Positions 9,014 through 17,699 are shown, counted from the first letter of the stretch. The stretch: 64,000 bases of DNA from Paenibacillus sp. (GCA_031254035.1 JAIRVF010000033.1:124001-188000); one strand, 5' to 3'. Notes: a model not told the origin generated them from the letters alone. Translations and numbers: made by a program.

Positions 9014-10408
9014 TTATTCCTGATGAGGGCACGGCAGATCGATTTGGACTTCCGTTCCCTTGCCTTCCTTGCTGAATATTCGCAACTCGCCATGGTGCAG
9101 TTTCACGATTTGATCCGATATCGCGAGCCCCAAACCGCTGCCTGGAGCATGCAGATCTCCCTTATAAAATTTTTGCTTCACATTCTCCAAATGCTCCTCC
9201 GATATTCCGGAGCCTGTATCCGCAACACTTATTACGACATGCCCCCGTTCCGCGCAAGCATTTACGGTAATTCGACCTGAAGCGTCTATAAATTTAAGTG
9301 AATTATCTATGAGATTGATCAATACTTGTTTCAAGCGATTCTCATCTGCTTGTATGGTAGGAAGGGTCTCGTCTGCCTGTATGTCGAGAGAAATTCTTTG
9401 CCGATCAGCTCTTGGAGCAAGCTGTCTGCCAATATGATTCAGCAAATTGGGCAAGCGAACAGGTGTGCAATGAATGGCAATTCTTCCACTATCCAATTTG
9501 GTGAAATCCAGCAGTTCATCCACCATACGACTTAATCTATCACTTTCGGATTCAATAATTTCTATCCCGTCGTGAAACAATTCCTTATTTCCCGCCCCAT
9601 TCGATTTCAATGTGATCGCCCAGCCTTTGATGGACGTTAAGGGCGTACGCAGCTCATGCGATACGGATGAAATAAAATCATTTTTTAGTTGTTCGCTTTT
9701 CACGATTCTTCTGGCCATCATATTTAATGTATCTGCTAGAGAACCGAGCTCATCTTGGTAGCGCTTTTGCACGCTTATGCTGAAATCGCCTTCTGTCATC
9801 CGGTCTGCCGCCTGTTTTAGATCCTTAATGGATCTGGTGATGGTCCCAGAAAGGAATAACCCTAAAACCGTCACGATCGCAATGACAAGCATGCCCACGA
9901 TGATCAGCAAAACTGTAATTTGATTCACCGTTGTGATTGTCCCAGTCAAGGATGTGACGAACCTGACCACCCCCACGGTAGTATCGCTTGCTTTTAAAGG
10001 AAAAGATACCGCTAAAACGGCTTCCCGAGTCAACGGTTCCTTCCCTTTCCAAATGCCAGGTTGTCCTAATACCGCAGACTGCACATCCAAGTACTTGGTC
10101 ATGATGTTGTCGCCTTGAAATCCGGTAGAGTCCTGCAAAAGCCAACCCGATTGATTAATAATCTGCACTTGTGCATCGGAATTATTGGCGAACCCTTGCA
10201 GCAACCGCTCCGATTGTTTTTCCAGTTCATCGCCAGCAAAATATTGTTGGAAAATAGAAGCGGACAACTCCGCTTGATTCATCAGAATTCGTTCAATGTT
10301 ATGAAAATAATAATTTCGTACGGAAACGATGAGAAAAATCTCAAGAATGAGCACCGTAAGAGAGATAACCACAAGATAACTTCCGACTAATCTTTTCTGA
10401 ATGCCCAT
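9014..10408 (-). CDS. Membrane sensor histidine kinase (HAMP, HisKA, HATPase)
   Basis: 464 residues from the ATG at 10408, which lies four bases after the regulator's stop and behind AAGGACGGATGAAGG; the longer frame to 10483 only overlaps the regulator gene. Layout: TM1, an extracytoplasmic domain of about 140 residues, TM2 (TVLLIIVGMLVIAIVTVL), a HAMP linker, the phosphoacceptor motif SSVSHELRTPLTSIKG, an N-box LINLIDNSLKF, and G-boxes VADTGSGISEEH and GSGLGLAIS. Complete and typical of an OmpR-class kinase. The stimulus is unknown; its operon with two SEDS genes suggests an envelope signal. Confidence 0.93.
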   Translation of the reverse strand: MGIQKRLVGSYLVVISLTVLILEIFLIVSVRNYYFHNIERILMNQAELSASIFQQYFAGDELEKQSERLLQGFANNSDAQVQIINQSGWLLQDSTGFQGDNIMTKYLDVQSAVLGQPGIWKGKEPLTREAVLAVSFPLKASDTTVGVVRFVTSLTGTITTVNQITVLLIIVGMLVIAIVTVLGLFLSGTITRSIKDLKQAADRMTEGDFSISVQKRYQDELGSLADTLNMMARRIVKSEQLKNDFISSVSHELRTPLTSIKGWAITLKSNGAGNKELFHDGIEIIESESDRLSRMVDELLDFTKLDSGRIAIHCTPVRLPNLLNHIGRQLAPRADRQRISLDIQADETLPTIQADENRLKQVLINLIDNSLKFIDASGRITVNACAERGHVVISVADTGSGISEEHLENVKQKFYKGDLHAPGSGLGLAISDQIVKLHHGELRIFSKEGKGTEVQIDLPCPHQE

Positions 10409-10412
10409 TCCT

Positions 10413-11117
10413 TCATCCGTCCTTTCTCCATCGGTATCCGAGCCCCCATACCGTCTCGAGCCAATACGGCTTGGAATCGTCATCTTCGATCTTCTCTCTT
10501 AACTTTCGCACGTGAACATCTACCGTTTTAGGATCTCCAACATAATCCTCCCCCCATACGAGATTCAGCAATTCATTTCTTGATAATGCCGTGTCAGGAT
10601 GTTCCAGAAAGGTCCTGACCATTTGGAATTCCTTGGGTGTTAATTCAATCTGGGCGTTATCCTTGAAGACCTTATTTGAACTCAGATCCATCCGGATTGG
10701 ACCGGATTCAATTGTTAGTCTCTGAGGTTTCAAGGAAACATCTGTACGACGCAATATAGCATTAATCCGTGCTACGAGCTCCAATGGATTAAACGGTTTC
10801 ACAATATAATCGTCGGCGCCGATTTCAAGTCCTTTAATTTTGTCCAAATCCTGGCCCGATGCAGTTAAGAAGACAATGATGACCGCAGGATCCTCTTCTC
10901 TTATCCTTTGACAGATTTCAAATCCATTGGCATCCGGCAGCATAATATCCAACACGATGATATCAGGGCGATTGGCTGTAAAGCTTTGCAACGCTTCCTC
11001 TCCCAAAGCGGCCTCGTTTACCACAAAACCATTATTCGATAAATTGATCGATATAAAACGTCTAATATTGGCATCATCTTCAACGATAAGTACCTGATTG
11101 CGATTACCAGTCCCCAT
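10413..11117 (-). CDS. OmpR/PhoB-family response regulator
   Basis: 234 residues. The receiver domain shows the acidic pair (IVEDDANIRR), the phosphorylated Asp in IIVLDIMLPDANGFE, Thr in VFLTASGQ, and Lys in DDYIVKPFNP. The winged helix carries LTPKEFQMVRTF and the DNA-contact segment VDVHVRKLREKIE, ending with VWGLGYRW. The ATG at 11117 is preferred over 11147 because GGAGG lies eight bases upstream and the receiver begins there. First gene of the operon regulator, kinase, lipoprotein, SEDS, SEDS. Confidence 0.94.
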   Translation of the reverse strand: MGTGNRNQVLIVEDDANIRRFISINLSNNGFVVNEAALGEEALQSFTANRPDIIVLDIMLPDANGFEICQRIREEDPAVIIVFLTASGQDLDKIKGLEIGADDYIVKPFNPLELVARINAILRRTDVSLKPQRLTIESGPIRMDLSSNKVFKDNAQIELTPKEFQMVRTFLEHPDTALSRNELLNLVWGEDYVGDPKTVDVHVRKLREKIEDDDSKPYWLETVWGLGYRWRKDG

Positions 11118-11157
11118 GATTCTACCTCCACTTCTAAAGTGTCCCAATAAACCAAAA

Positions 11158-11187
11158 TAAAAAACTCTTTCGATTAAGAAAGAGTTT
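11158..11187 (-). terminator. Intrinsic terminator of the M-box unit
   Basis: On the minus strand, a ten-base stem AAACTCTTTC / GAAAGAGTTT with a short loop followed by TTTTTTATTTT. It lies after the stop of the 45-residue ORF and before the response regulator, so the riboswitch unit is transcribed separately. Confidence 0.75.
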
Positions 11188-11231
11188 CAACGTTCGGATT
11201 ATGAGTTAATCCTCATGAAAAAATCACCATG

Positions 11232-11369
11232 CTAGAACACCCCGGGGGAAGTCGCAATGGGGTGGACATAAGGCAAGAAAATCATGGAAGGTCCCATGGA
11301 ACGGCTCTTTCTCTTTGTTAAATATAATAAGATGACTGGGATATAAGTTCGACTTGTACTATCTTCCAT
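11232..11369 (-). CDS. Unrecognised 45-residue ORF downstream of an M-box riboswitch
   Basis: A short frame with ATG at 11369 placed seven bases behind a strong GGGGGGAC ribosome site, directly downstream of the magnesium riboswitch expression platform and followed by its own terminator. The product is MEDSTSRTY, a hydrophobic stretch IPVILLYL, a basic patch TKRKSRS, and a second moderately hydrophobic segment SMIFLPYVHPIA. It is not the start of MgtE, CorA or another known Mg transporter as far as I can tell. It could be a small membrane-associated peptide of the magnesium stress response, or a residue of a transporter gene that has been lost. Position and ribosome site support translation; function is unknown. 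Confidence 0.5.
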   Translation of the reverse strand: MEDSTSRTYIPVILLYLTKRKSRSMGPSMIFLPYVHPIATSPGVF

Positions 11370-11398
11370 GGCTTGTCCCCCCTTTTTCATAAAATGAA

Positions 11399-11424
11399 AG
11401 CCCCCTAGAGGCACCTAGAGGGCT
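11399..11424 (-). terminator. Expression-platform terminator of the M-box riboswitch
   Basis: Minus-strand hairpin AGCCCTCTAG / CTAGGGGGCT (11-base stem, short loop) followed by TTTCATTTT. It lies between the aptamer and the small ORF, where Mg-bound M-box RNAs form their terminator. Confidence 0.75.
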
Positions 11425-11445
11425 ATAAAAACGCATGAAAAAACT

Positions 11446-11614
11446 TCCGGCTCCCCCTAGTCGAGTTTTGGCACTATACAACGTAAAGAGAAAGAGATCT
11501 CTTAGCCACTTTATGAAAAGCCTTAATCCGGCAATCCCTGTTCTACCCATGGGCATCTTTCGATATTTCTGGGCAGTGGCCTGTATTTATATAGGAGCCT
11601 CACCTAACGAGGAC
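11446..11614 (-). promoter_or_regulatory. M-box (ykoK leader) magnesium riboswitch
   Basis: The minus strand carries the diagnostic M-box text in order: TCGTTAGGTGAGGCTCC, then TATATAAATACAG, CCACTGCCC, AAATATCGAAAGATGCC, ATGGGT, AACAG, and finally ATAGTGCCAAAACTCGAC, which pairs back towards the start. M-box RNAs sense Mg2+ and normally terminate transcription of mgtE-type transporters when Mg2+ is plentiful. Here the downstream sequence is a terminator hairpin followed only by a 45-residue ORF. Confidence 0.92.
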
Positions 11615-11711
11615 TATTAAATTACTTCGCAAGCTTAAATCTATTTTTGGCCCTTGTCAATAGTTTTTCCTTCGTCCATCTTTCGATACGGATTCGTTTG
11701 GGCCGAATTAA

Positions 11712-11747
11712 TAAAACGCCTGCCCTTGAGATCAAGGACAGACGTTC
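11712..11747 (-). terminator. Terminator of the M3 peptidase gene
   Basis: Minus-strand stem AACGTCTGTCCTTGA / TCAAGGGCAGGCGTT followed by TTATTAATT, about 20 bases after the stop codon of the peptidase gene. Confidence 0.75.
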
Positions 11748-11768
11748 GAAATCTAATGATGGATCATT

Positions 11769-13463
11769 TTACAAAACTTTATCATCCACTTGGTTGAGCC
11801 AAGCTTCGATCTCTCCGATAACGGAAGCTACACATCCGTCTTCGAATGGAGATTTCAATCCTGCGTAAGCGACCAAACCTGTAAAGGACTTACTTCCTCC
11901 GGCTTGGCAAAGCTTCAGATAATCCGACCAGGCAGGCTCCCAGTTTTCATTCATCCGCTTCCAGAATTGGAATGCGCAAAGCTGTGCAAGCGTGTAATCA
12001 ATGTAATAAAATGGCGATTGGAAAATATGGGCTTGCTTCTGCCAGAAGCCGCCGCGCTCTAGATAATCATTCTCCCCGTGATTGCGGTGAGGCAGATATT
12101 TTTTCTCGATATCGCGCCAAGCTTGCTTCCGCTCCGCTGGAGTCGCATCCGGGTTCTCATAGACAAAATGCTGGAATTCGTCAACGGATACGCCGTAAGG
12201 AACGAACAGCAGCGCACTGCTCAAATGATCGAATTTGTATTTGTCCGTATCTTCCTCGAAGAACAGATTCATCCAAGGCCAAGTAAAGAATTCCATGCTC
12301 ATGGAATGGATTTCAGCCGATTCGAAAGTAGGCCAGTGGTATTCCGGAATCTCGAAATGACTGCTGGAATACACTTGGAAGGCATGACCAGCTTCATGTG
12401 TCAGCACGTCAATATCACCGGAAGTTCCGTTGAAGTTAGAGAAAATGAACGGTGCGCCGTATTTGCTGATGAACGTGCAATACCCGCCACCTTGTTTACC
12501 TTTTTTACTTACAAGATCCATCAGGCCGTTATCAACCATAAAGCTGAAAAACTCATTCACCTCCGGAGACAATTCGGAGTACATTTTCACCCCACGTTCC
12601 AGAATCCAGTCCGGATCTCCTTTAGGTGTGGCATTACCGGATTTGAAAGCGAAGTTCTCATCGTAAAAGTACAGTTGGTCTACTCCGATACGTTCACGCT
12701 GACGTTCTTTTAATTTCGTTGCGACAGGAACGATATGTTCCAGCACTTGTTTACGGAAACTAGCTACCATCTCCGCATTGTAATCCGTACGATTCATCCG
12801 GGCATAACCGAGTTCAACGAAGTTCTTGTAACCCAGCTTGCGGGCGATACGAGTGCGCGTTTTGACAAGTTCGTCATAGATGCGGTCGAAATCCGCTTCA
12901 TGTTCGGCCATAAATTGATATCTGGCTTCGGATGCTCTCCGGCGCAGGTCACGATCCGTAGAAAGCTCAAATGGTGTCAGCTGAGTCAGCGTACGTTCTT
13001 CGCCTTCAAACGGGATTTTGGCGGATGCGATCAGTTGCGAGTATTCGGTTGCAAGTTTGTTTTCCTGCTGAAGATCCTCAATGATCTCAGGGCTGAAGGA
13101 TTTGAGCGCCATCTCCGCAAGCAGGAACAATTGGGTTCCCCACTTCGCTTCAAGCTCTGCTCTAAACTTGGAATTGACCAATGCACGATAATAATCGGTT
13201 ATGTATTCCTGATAGATCGGTCTAATTTCGTCCAAGTAGTCCTGTTCAGCCTTATAAAAGGCATCATTGGTATCGATCGAATGGCGAATCGTCACGATCT
13301 CACCCATCGATTCCACTTCACTGCGAAGGAGGTTGATTTCGGATATTGCTTTCTCTTGATCTTCAAGCCGCTCCGCCGACTCAAAGTTTTGCACCAGCTG
13401 CTGGAACTTCTCTTTGATTTGCTGGATATCTGGTCGTTCGTATTTGTAATCGTTGAATTTCAT
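11769..13463 (-). CDS. M3-family oligoendopeptidase (PepF/YjbG type)
   Basis: A cytoplasmic zinc peptidase of 564 residues that cleaves short peptides. The zinc motif DVLTHEAGHAFQVY (HExxH type) and the third ligand region WPTFESAEIHSMSMEF are both present, with the family's C-terminal FWQKQAHIFQSPFYYIDYTLAQ segment. The ATG at 13463 is chosen because GAGGA precedes it by ten bases, rather than the GTG at 13472. Complete, single-gene unit with its own terminator. Confidence 0.93.
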   Translation of the reverse strand: MKFNDYKYERPDIQQIKEKFQQLVQNFESAERLEDQEKAISEINLLRSEVESMGEIVTIRHSIDTNDAFYKAEQDYLDEIRPIYQEYITDYYRALVNSKFRAELEAKWGTQLFLLAEMALKSFSPEIIEDLQQENKLATEYSQLIASAKIPFEGEERTLTQLTPFELSTDRDLRRRASEARYQFMAEHEADFDRIYDELVKTRTRIARKLGYKNFVELGYARMNRTDYNAEMVASFRKQVLEHIVPVATKLKERQRERIGVDQLYFYDENFAFKSGNATPKGDPDWILERGVKMYSELSPEVNEFFSFMVDNGLMDLVSKKGKQGGGYCTFISKYGAPFIFSNFNGTSGDIDVLTHEAGHAFQVYSSSHFEIPEYHWPTFESAEIHSMSMEFFTWPWMNLFFEEDTDKYKFDHLSSALLFVPYGVSVDEFQHFVYENPDATPAERKQAWRDIEKKYLPHRNHGENDYLERGGFWQKQAHIFQSPFYYIDYTLAQLCAFQFWKRMNENWEPAWSDYLKLCQAGGSKSFTGLVAYAGLKSPFEDGCVASVIGEIEAWLNQVDDKVL

Positions 13464-13569
13464 GCTTGACACTTCCTCTCTAAAATAGGATCATGCCTAT
13501 TATACATGGATAATGGAAGAAGATTCTACCACCGTTCAAAAATATTTAACGTTCCTCTTTTTTTAAACC

Positions 13570-13704
13570 CTATGGCGCAGCCATCCATAAGATGATAATC
13601 GCAATAATACCCACAGTAAATCATAAACCAAGCAGAAAGAGGAAAAACAATGTCAGCACCTTTCCTGCTTGATATGCAATTCTTTTCCATTTCATACTTG
13701 TCAT
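13570..13704 (-). pseudogene. Small membrane protein frame split by an in-frame TGA
   Basis: An ATG at 13704 follows a strong GGAGG by about eight bases. The frame reads MTSMKWKRIAYQAGKVLTL then FFLFLLGL, stops at TGA (13621-13623), and continues in the same frame with FTVGIIAIIILWMAAP to a TAG at 13570. Together these make a 44-residue single-pass membrane protein with a basic N-terminus. A one-base change (GGA to TGA) would explain the stop. If translated as it stands, the product is 27 residues. Family not recognised. Confidence 0.4.
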
Positions 13705-13988
13705 CCGTCCAACCTCCAACAGCATACATTAATTACCACAAAATTATTTACCCGCCATTTCGTCAAATTCCTGATTGGAAATATCGGGAGCCGAACTCTC
13801 TCGGCGGTTAAAGGAGAAAGTAGGATGTGTGCTCTCCCCTCCTTCTTAATAGCGCATTGCTTCGACAGATGAAATTCGATCCCTTCGATGCGCTGTGGGC
13901 CGCCCTTGAATGTACTTTCAATGACTTATGGGCGCATGCTCCATCCGCATTCAAGGAGCACAATATCTATAATCAGGAGGCAAATAAA

Positions 13989-14501
13989 GTGGCAGAGAAG
14001 GAAATACTTCCTTTCGGAGACCCCGTTCTCCGGAAAAAAGCGAGACCCGTTGGAGAGATAACACCCAAAATGCTGAGAGTTTTGGATGATATGGTTGATA
14101 CGCTATATGCAGAAGATGGCCGGGCAGGTTTGGCTGCTCCCCAGATTGGCATTTTGCGTAGAATGATTGTCATGGATTGCGGTGAGGGACTCATTGAACT
14201 AATTGATCCGGAGATTTTAGAAATGAACGGCGAACAAATTGGACCTGAAGCATGTCTTTCTTTTCCAGGATATACAGGAATCGTGAAAAGGGCAAATGAT
14301 GTCAAAATCAAAACTTTAACCCGGATGGGCGAAACGGTATACCTTGAAGGACATGATTATCTAGCGCGTTGCATTCAGCATGAAATTGACCATTTAAACG
14401 GCATTTTATTTATCGATCATGTGGAGGAAGGTCAACTGTACCTGAACCAATCACAGCAAAAAGCGGATCTTATGGCAGCGTTGAAGCTTTCATGGAAGTA
14501 G
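13989..14501 (+). CDS. def: Peptide deformylase
   Basis: Removes the formyl group from the N-terminal methionine of new proteins, using a metal ion. The three family motifs are present: GLAAPQIG, EACLSFPG (usually EGCLS) and QHEIDHLNG, with Cys and two His as metal ligands and Glu as base. The start is GTG at 13989, eight bases behind AGGAGG; the longer frame upstream has no family similarity. 170 residues, normal for type II-like Gram-positive enzymes. A terminator follows. Confidence 0.95.
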   Translation: MAEKEILPFGDPVLRKKARPVGEITPKMLRVLDDMVDTLYAEDGRAGLAAPQIGILRRMIVMDCGEGLIELIDPEILEMNGEQIGPEACLSFPGYTGIVKRANDVKIKTLTRMGETVYLEGHDYLARCIQHEIDHLNGILFIDHVEEGQLYLNQSQQKADLMAALKLSWK

Positions 14502-14537
14502 CGTGTCTTATCCGTGGTGAGGCGCTAGATCAAAATG

Positions 14538-14580
14538 AAAAAAGGCGGTATAGAAATAAGCCTCTGTACCGCCTTTTTTT
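14538..14580 (+). terminator. Terminator after def
   Basis: GGCGGTA / TACCGCC stem preceded by A6 and followed by T7. It probably works in both directions. Confidence 0.8.
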
Positions 14581-14667
14581 CCTCTTTCACTCTTCTTGGA
14601 GAGAATTAACTCTTAAGTGAGCTTTCTACTCTTGGGACAACCTCTTTTTAAATATAAGATGCCATTC

Positions 14668-15576
14668 CTAACGATGTGCCGTATATACATTCGCGCGGCT
14701 GATGCTGCGGATCTTATCCAATTCTTCCACACTCAGAGCCGGCGCTTCCGCTGCCTCCACGTTATGGATGAGCTGATTCAGCGAGCTTGCGCCCGGAATG
14801 GCTGCCGCAACGGCTGGATGACCTAGGGGATAACGTATCGCTGTTTGCGACATACTGCGGCCGGGTTGCACAAATGATTCCAGCTTGCCACGGACTTCCA
14901 GCAGTTCTTCGGGAGTATAACCCAGGTAACCTTTACCGACCTTTACCGAGCCTGCCTCGGCCAAGACCCCAGAAGCCACAGGTCCGCGGGCGATAACGCT
15001 GATCCCTTGTTCCACCAGCAGTGGCAGCACCTCCTCTTCAGACCTTCTGTCCAAGATGCTGTATTGGCTCATAACAGATACAATATTCGAACGTTTCACG
15101 TATTCTCGAATCACATTTGGACGGATCGACGAGATGCCATAAAAGCGGATAACCCCTTCCCGTTTCAATTCTTCGAAAGCTTCGATCGTTTCATCGATCG
15201 GATCGTCTAGCGTGCCGCCATGCAGCTGATACAGATCGATATAATCGGTTTGCAAACGCCGCAGACTGTCTTTGACTGCCGACTTGATATAAGCTTTGGA
15301 CGGGTCCCAACCCCAGCCTTCTTTCCCAGGGATCCGGCGATTGCCCACTTTGGTAGCCACAATCACGTCGCCACGACGTCCTTTCAGCGCTTTTCCGACA
15401 ATCTCCTCATTCCGGCCCGCATCATACAAATCCGCCGTATCCAGAAAGTTGACCCCACGTTCGAGTGCCTCATGAATCAGACGTTCGGCGTCTTTTTCCT
15501 CCGTCCCTAGAGACATGCACCCAAGGCCGATTTCACTGACGTACAGATCCGAAGATCCTAGGCGATTTTTCTTCAT
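14668..15576 (-). CDS. Aldo/keto reductase
   Basis: A 302-residue NAD(P)H-dependent carbonyl reductase of the AKR (YqkF/Tas-like) group with a TIM-barrel fold. Catalytic residues can be read in order: Asp and Tyr in FLDTADLYDAGRNEE, Lys in VIVATKVGN, His in DLYQLHGG; the C-terminal cofactor segment is AAIPGASSLNQ. The ATG at 15576 is preferred over 15606 because GGGAG precedes it and the strand-1 motif RLGSSDLYVSEIGLGCM begins there. Probably cotranscribed with the DUF445 gene, which ends 39 bases upstream. Confidence 0.92.
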   Translation of the reverse strand: MKKNRLGSSDLYVSEIGLGCMSLGTEEKDAERLIHEALERGVNFLDTADLYDAGRNEEIVGKALKGRRGDVIVATKVGNRRIPGKEGWGWDPSKAYIKSAVKDSLRRLQTDYIDLYQLHGGTLDDPIDETIEAFEELKREGVIRFYGISSIRPNVIREYVKRSNIVSVMSQYSILDRRSEEEVLPLLVEQGISVIARGPVASGVLAEAGSVKVGKGYLGYTPEELLEVRGKLESFVQPGRSMSQTAIRYPLGHPAVAAAIPGASSLNQLIHNVEAAEAPALSVEELDKIRSISRANVYTAHR

Positions 15577-15615
15577 ACCCCAAACTCCCTTCCCCATTTT
15601 GTTCATTTAAGCTTC

Positions 15616-16863
15616 TTAAGTAATCAACATATGAACGACAGTCAGCACAAGACCGATCAGGAAGCCGAAAATAGCGCCATTCACCCGGATCCACTGCAAA
15701 TCGCTGCCGATCTTCTCTTCGAGCATCTGCACCAATGCTTCATCGTCAAGCTGATCCAGATTATCGCGCACCAGCAGTCCGATTCGGTAGTAATTGGCTT
15801 CAACCGCCTGCACAATAAGAGACAAGATGCCCTGCTCCCAATGGTCCATCATTTCTTCCTTGCCCCGCAGCATGTTCGTAATCGAGCGGCAAAGCTTAAT
15901 GATACTACGTCCGCCGCTTTTCTCCTCTTGTTCGAGCAACAGCAGCACACGGGCTCTGATCTCTTCAAGCTTACGGAGCATCCACTCTTCGGTGTCCGTA
16001 TTCACCAACTTGTCGCCAATCATGTTTTTCAAACGTTCCGCCACTTCCGGACTTTCCGCAAAATAGGATACTTGCTCGCGAACCTCCGTTAAGATCCGCT
16101 TCCGGAACATGCTGTCCTCATATGACAATTCATGAATGGAAGACAGGATCAGGTTTTTCAGAATATTGCCCAGCTTCTCTTCACTAAAGAAACCGACCAT
16201 GGCTTGCAGCGCAAAGCCTTTCATACCGCTAAGCTGAATTTCCTGCAGTTTATTGCTCGCAAGCTGCCCCAGCATATATTCGTTCTCTGGACGGCTTACC
16301 CATCTGCCTGCAAAGTTTAAAATAAAGTTTAACGCTTTCTCATCCAATTGACTGCGAAAAGCCTGACGGGATGCAGCTTCGAGTACCGGGGACAGATCTT
16401 GGCTGCGTAAAAATCGGGCCAGAGACTTCTGTACGGAAGGCGTCATCTCTTCTAATGGAACCTGACGGACCACATCGCTTAGTTGGCGGATGATTTTAAT
16501 CCGGATTTCTTTCCTTGCTATCAGCTTCAAAATGCCGGAAGACAAGCCCTTAAACAACTTTGTTTGTCGCAGACGCTTGGTAATGCTGTCCTTATTCAGC
16601 AGCTCCGTTTCCAGTGAAGAAATGAGCGAATTCACGATTTTATCGCGTTTTTTGAGGAGCAAAGACGTATGGGGAATCGGAATTCCCATCGGATGTCGGA
16701 ACAATGCAGTCACCGCGAACCAATCGGCGAAACCGCCGACAAGCCCCGCTTCGAAGCCGCCCTGAAGCAGACGAACGCCTAAGTTTTGGGGCAAAAACAA
16801 GGTGATCAGAAATCCCGCTCCCATGACCGCGAGTGAAGTTCCTGCCAAATATCTGGTTTTCAT
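15616..16863 (-). CDS. DUF445 family membrane protein (YheB-like)
   Basis: 415 residues with hydrophobic segments at the N-terminus (YLAGTSLAVMGAGFLITLFL) and C-terminus (GAIFGFLIGLVLTVVHMLI), and a long helical middle. Early motifs EAGLVGGFADWFAVTALFRHP.GIPIPHT are the DUF445 signature. Its function is not established; spore and envelope roles have been suggested for relatives. A long inverted-repeat element lies just upstream. Confidence 0.88.
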   Translation of the reverse strand: MKTRYLAGTSLAVMGAGFLITLFLPQNLGVRLLQGGFEAGLVGGFADWFAVTALFRHPMGIPIPHTSLLLKKRDKIVNSLISSLETELLNKDSITKRLRQTKLFKGLSSGILKLIARKEIRIKIIRQLSDVVRQVPLEEMTPSVQKSLARFLRSQDLSPVLEAASRQAFRSQLDEKALNFILNFAGRWVSRPENEYMLGQLASNKLQEIQLSGMKGFALQAMVGFFSEEKLGNILKNLILSSIHELSYEDSMFRKRILTEVREQVSYFAESPEVAERLKNMIGDKLVNTDTEEWMLRKLEEIRARVLLLLEQEEKSGGRSIIKLCRSITNMLRGKEEMMDHWEQGILSLIVQAVEANYYRIGLLVRDNLDQLDDEALVQMLEEKIGSDLQWIRVNGAIFGFLIGLVLTVVHMLIT

Positions 16864-16891
16864 GTTGAATCCCTCCGCTATGTACCAATTC

Positions 16892-16994
16892 AGGTGCGAT
16901 CAAAAAAATAATAGATCATTTGATTTGCCGAAAGTAGCTTAGGCGACGGGCAGTTTTCGTGCAAATCTGATTCGCTATTTTTTTGATCGCGCCT
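16892..16994. repeat. 103-bp palindromic element (MITE/REP-like)
   Basis: Terminal inverted repeats of 19 bases (AGGTGCGATCAAAAAAATA and its complement) differ at one position. A second inverted pair, GATTTGC-CGAAA and TTTTCG-TGCAAATC, lies inside. The whole unit could fold into one long hairpin. It carries no ORF. Confidence 0.65.
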
Positions 16995-17047
16995 CACTAA
17001 TCCTATTGTAACCAAGGTTGACCAAAGGCGATCAGCCCTGCTTCACA

Positions 17048-17075
17048 GAACAGAAAAACTCCCGATTCCGGCGGG
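17048..17075 (-). terminator. Terminator of the nitroreductase gene
   Basis: Minus-strand stem CTCCCG-CCGGAAT-CGGGAG followed by TTTTTCTG, shortly after the stop codon. Confidence 0.75.
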
Positions 17076-17077
17076 AG

Positions 17078-17653
17078 CTACAAATCATATTTCGGTTGAT
17101 ATACCGTAAATTTATCTTCAGCCGGTGTTCTTGGCGCGCCTCCTGGCGCTTCGTTGTAGAATCCCAAATGCAGGAATCCAGCAATTCGTTCTCCCTGCCC
17201 TACACCGAGCATCTCCTTCACCTGTGGATCATAAATATGTGGGTTTGTTTTCCAGACTGAACCAAGCCCGCGCTCCCACGCAAGCAGTTGGAAATTTTGG
17301 ATCATCGAGCTGACCGCACCGAAATCCTCATCCTGCTGTTTTTGATTGTTACTCTCTGTCATGATAATGATCAAATACGCATCCGGCTCATTAAAATATT
17401 TGATACGATTCTCAAACATATCATCTGGGTAATGCTGCGCCATTTCGAGCGCAAACAATTGCTTGGCTTCCGTAGGCACGAATATAAATCTCCAAGGCTC
17501 GCGCAGTTTATGGTTCGGCGCATACACCGCATCATTAAGCAGCTCTAGGACCAAATCCTGCGGGACGGAAATATTTTTATAACCAGTTTTAATGGATCTT
17601 CTTTCCCTGATGATTTGGGCCAAAGCCGACGGTTTGTCGTTATCCTTATCCAT
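17078..17653 (-). CDS. Nitroreductase family flavoprotein
   Basis: About 191 residues. FMN-dependent oxidoreductase fold with RRSIKTGYKN at the N-terminus (Arg and Ser contact FMN), YAPNHKLREPWRFIF, an ability-to-pack segment MIQNFQLLAWERGLGSVWKT, and the C-terminal GFLHLGFYNEAPG phosphate-binding region. It is closest to the YdjA/TdsD branch. Either of two ATGs (17662 or 17653) could be used; the second has the better spaced AGAGG. Substrate unknown. Confidence 0.88.
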   Translation of the reverse strand: MDKDNDKPSALAQIIRERRSIKTGYKNISVPQDLVLELLNDAVYAPNHKLREPWRFIFVPTEAKQLFALEMAQHYPDDMFENRIKYFNEPDAYLIIIMTESNNQKQQDEDFGAVSSMIQNFQLLAWERGLGSVWKTNPHIYDPQVKEMLGVGQGERIAGFLHLGFYNEAPGGAPRTPAEDKFTVYQPKYDL

Positions 17654-17699
17654 AAGTTCCATCCTCTCTTCCTCTCTCTTCCGTGATGACTCGCCCGTG

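Noticed and set aside
11359..11556. 65-codon ORF across the M-box
   Set aside because: It lies inside the riboswitch aptamer in a different frame from the small ORF; the RNA structure explains the conservation.
13526..13729. 67-codon minus-strand ORF overlapping the small membrane frame
   Set aside because: Not protein-like, poor start; the other frame at 13704 has the strong ribosome site and a hydrophobic product.
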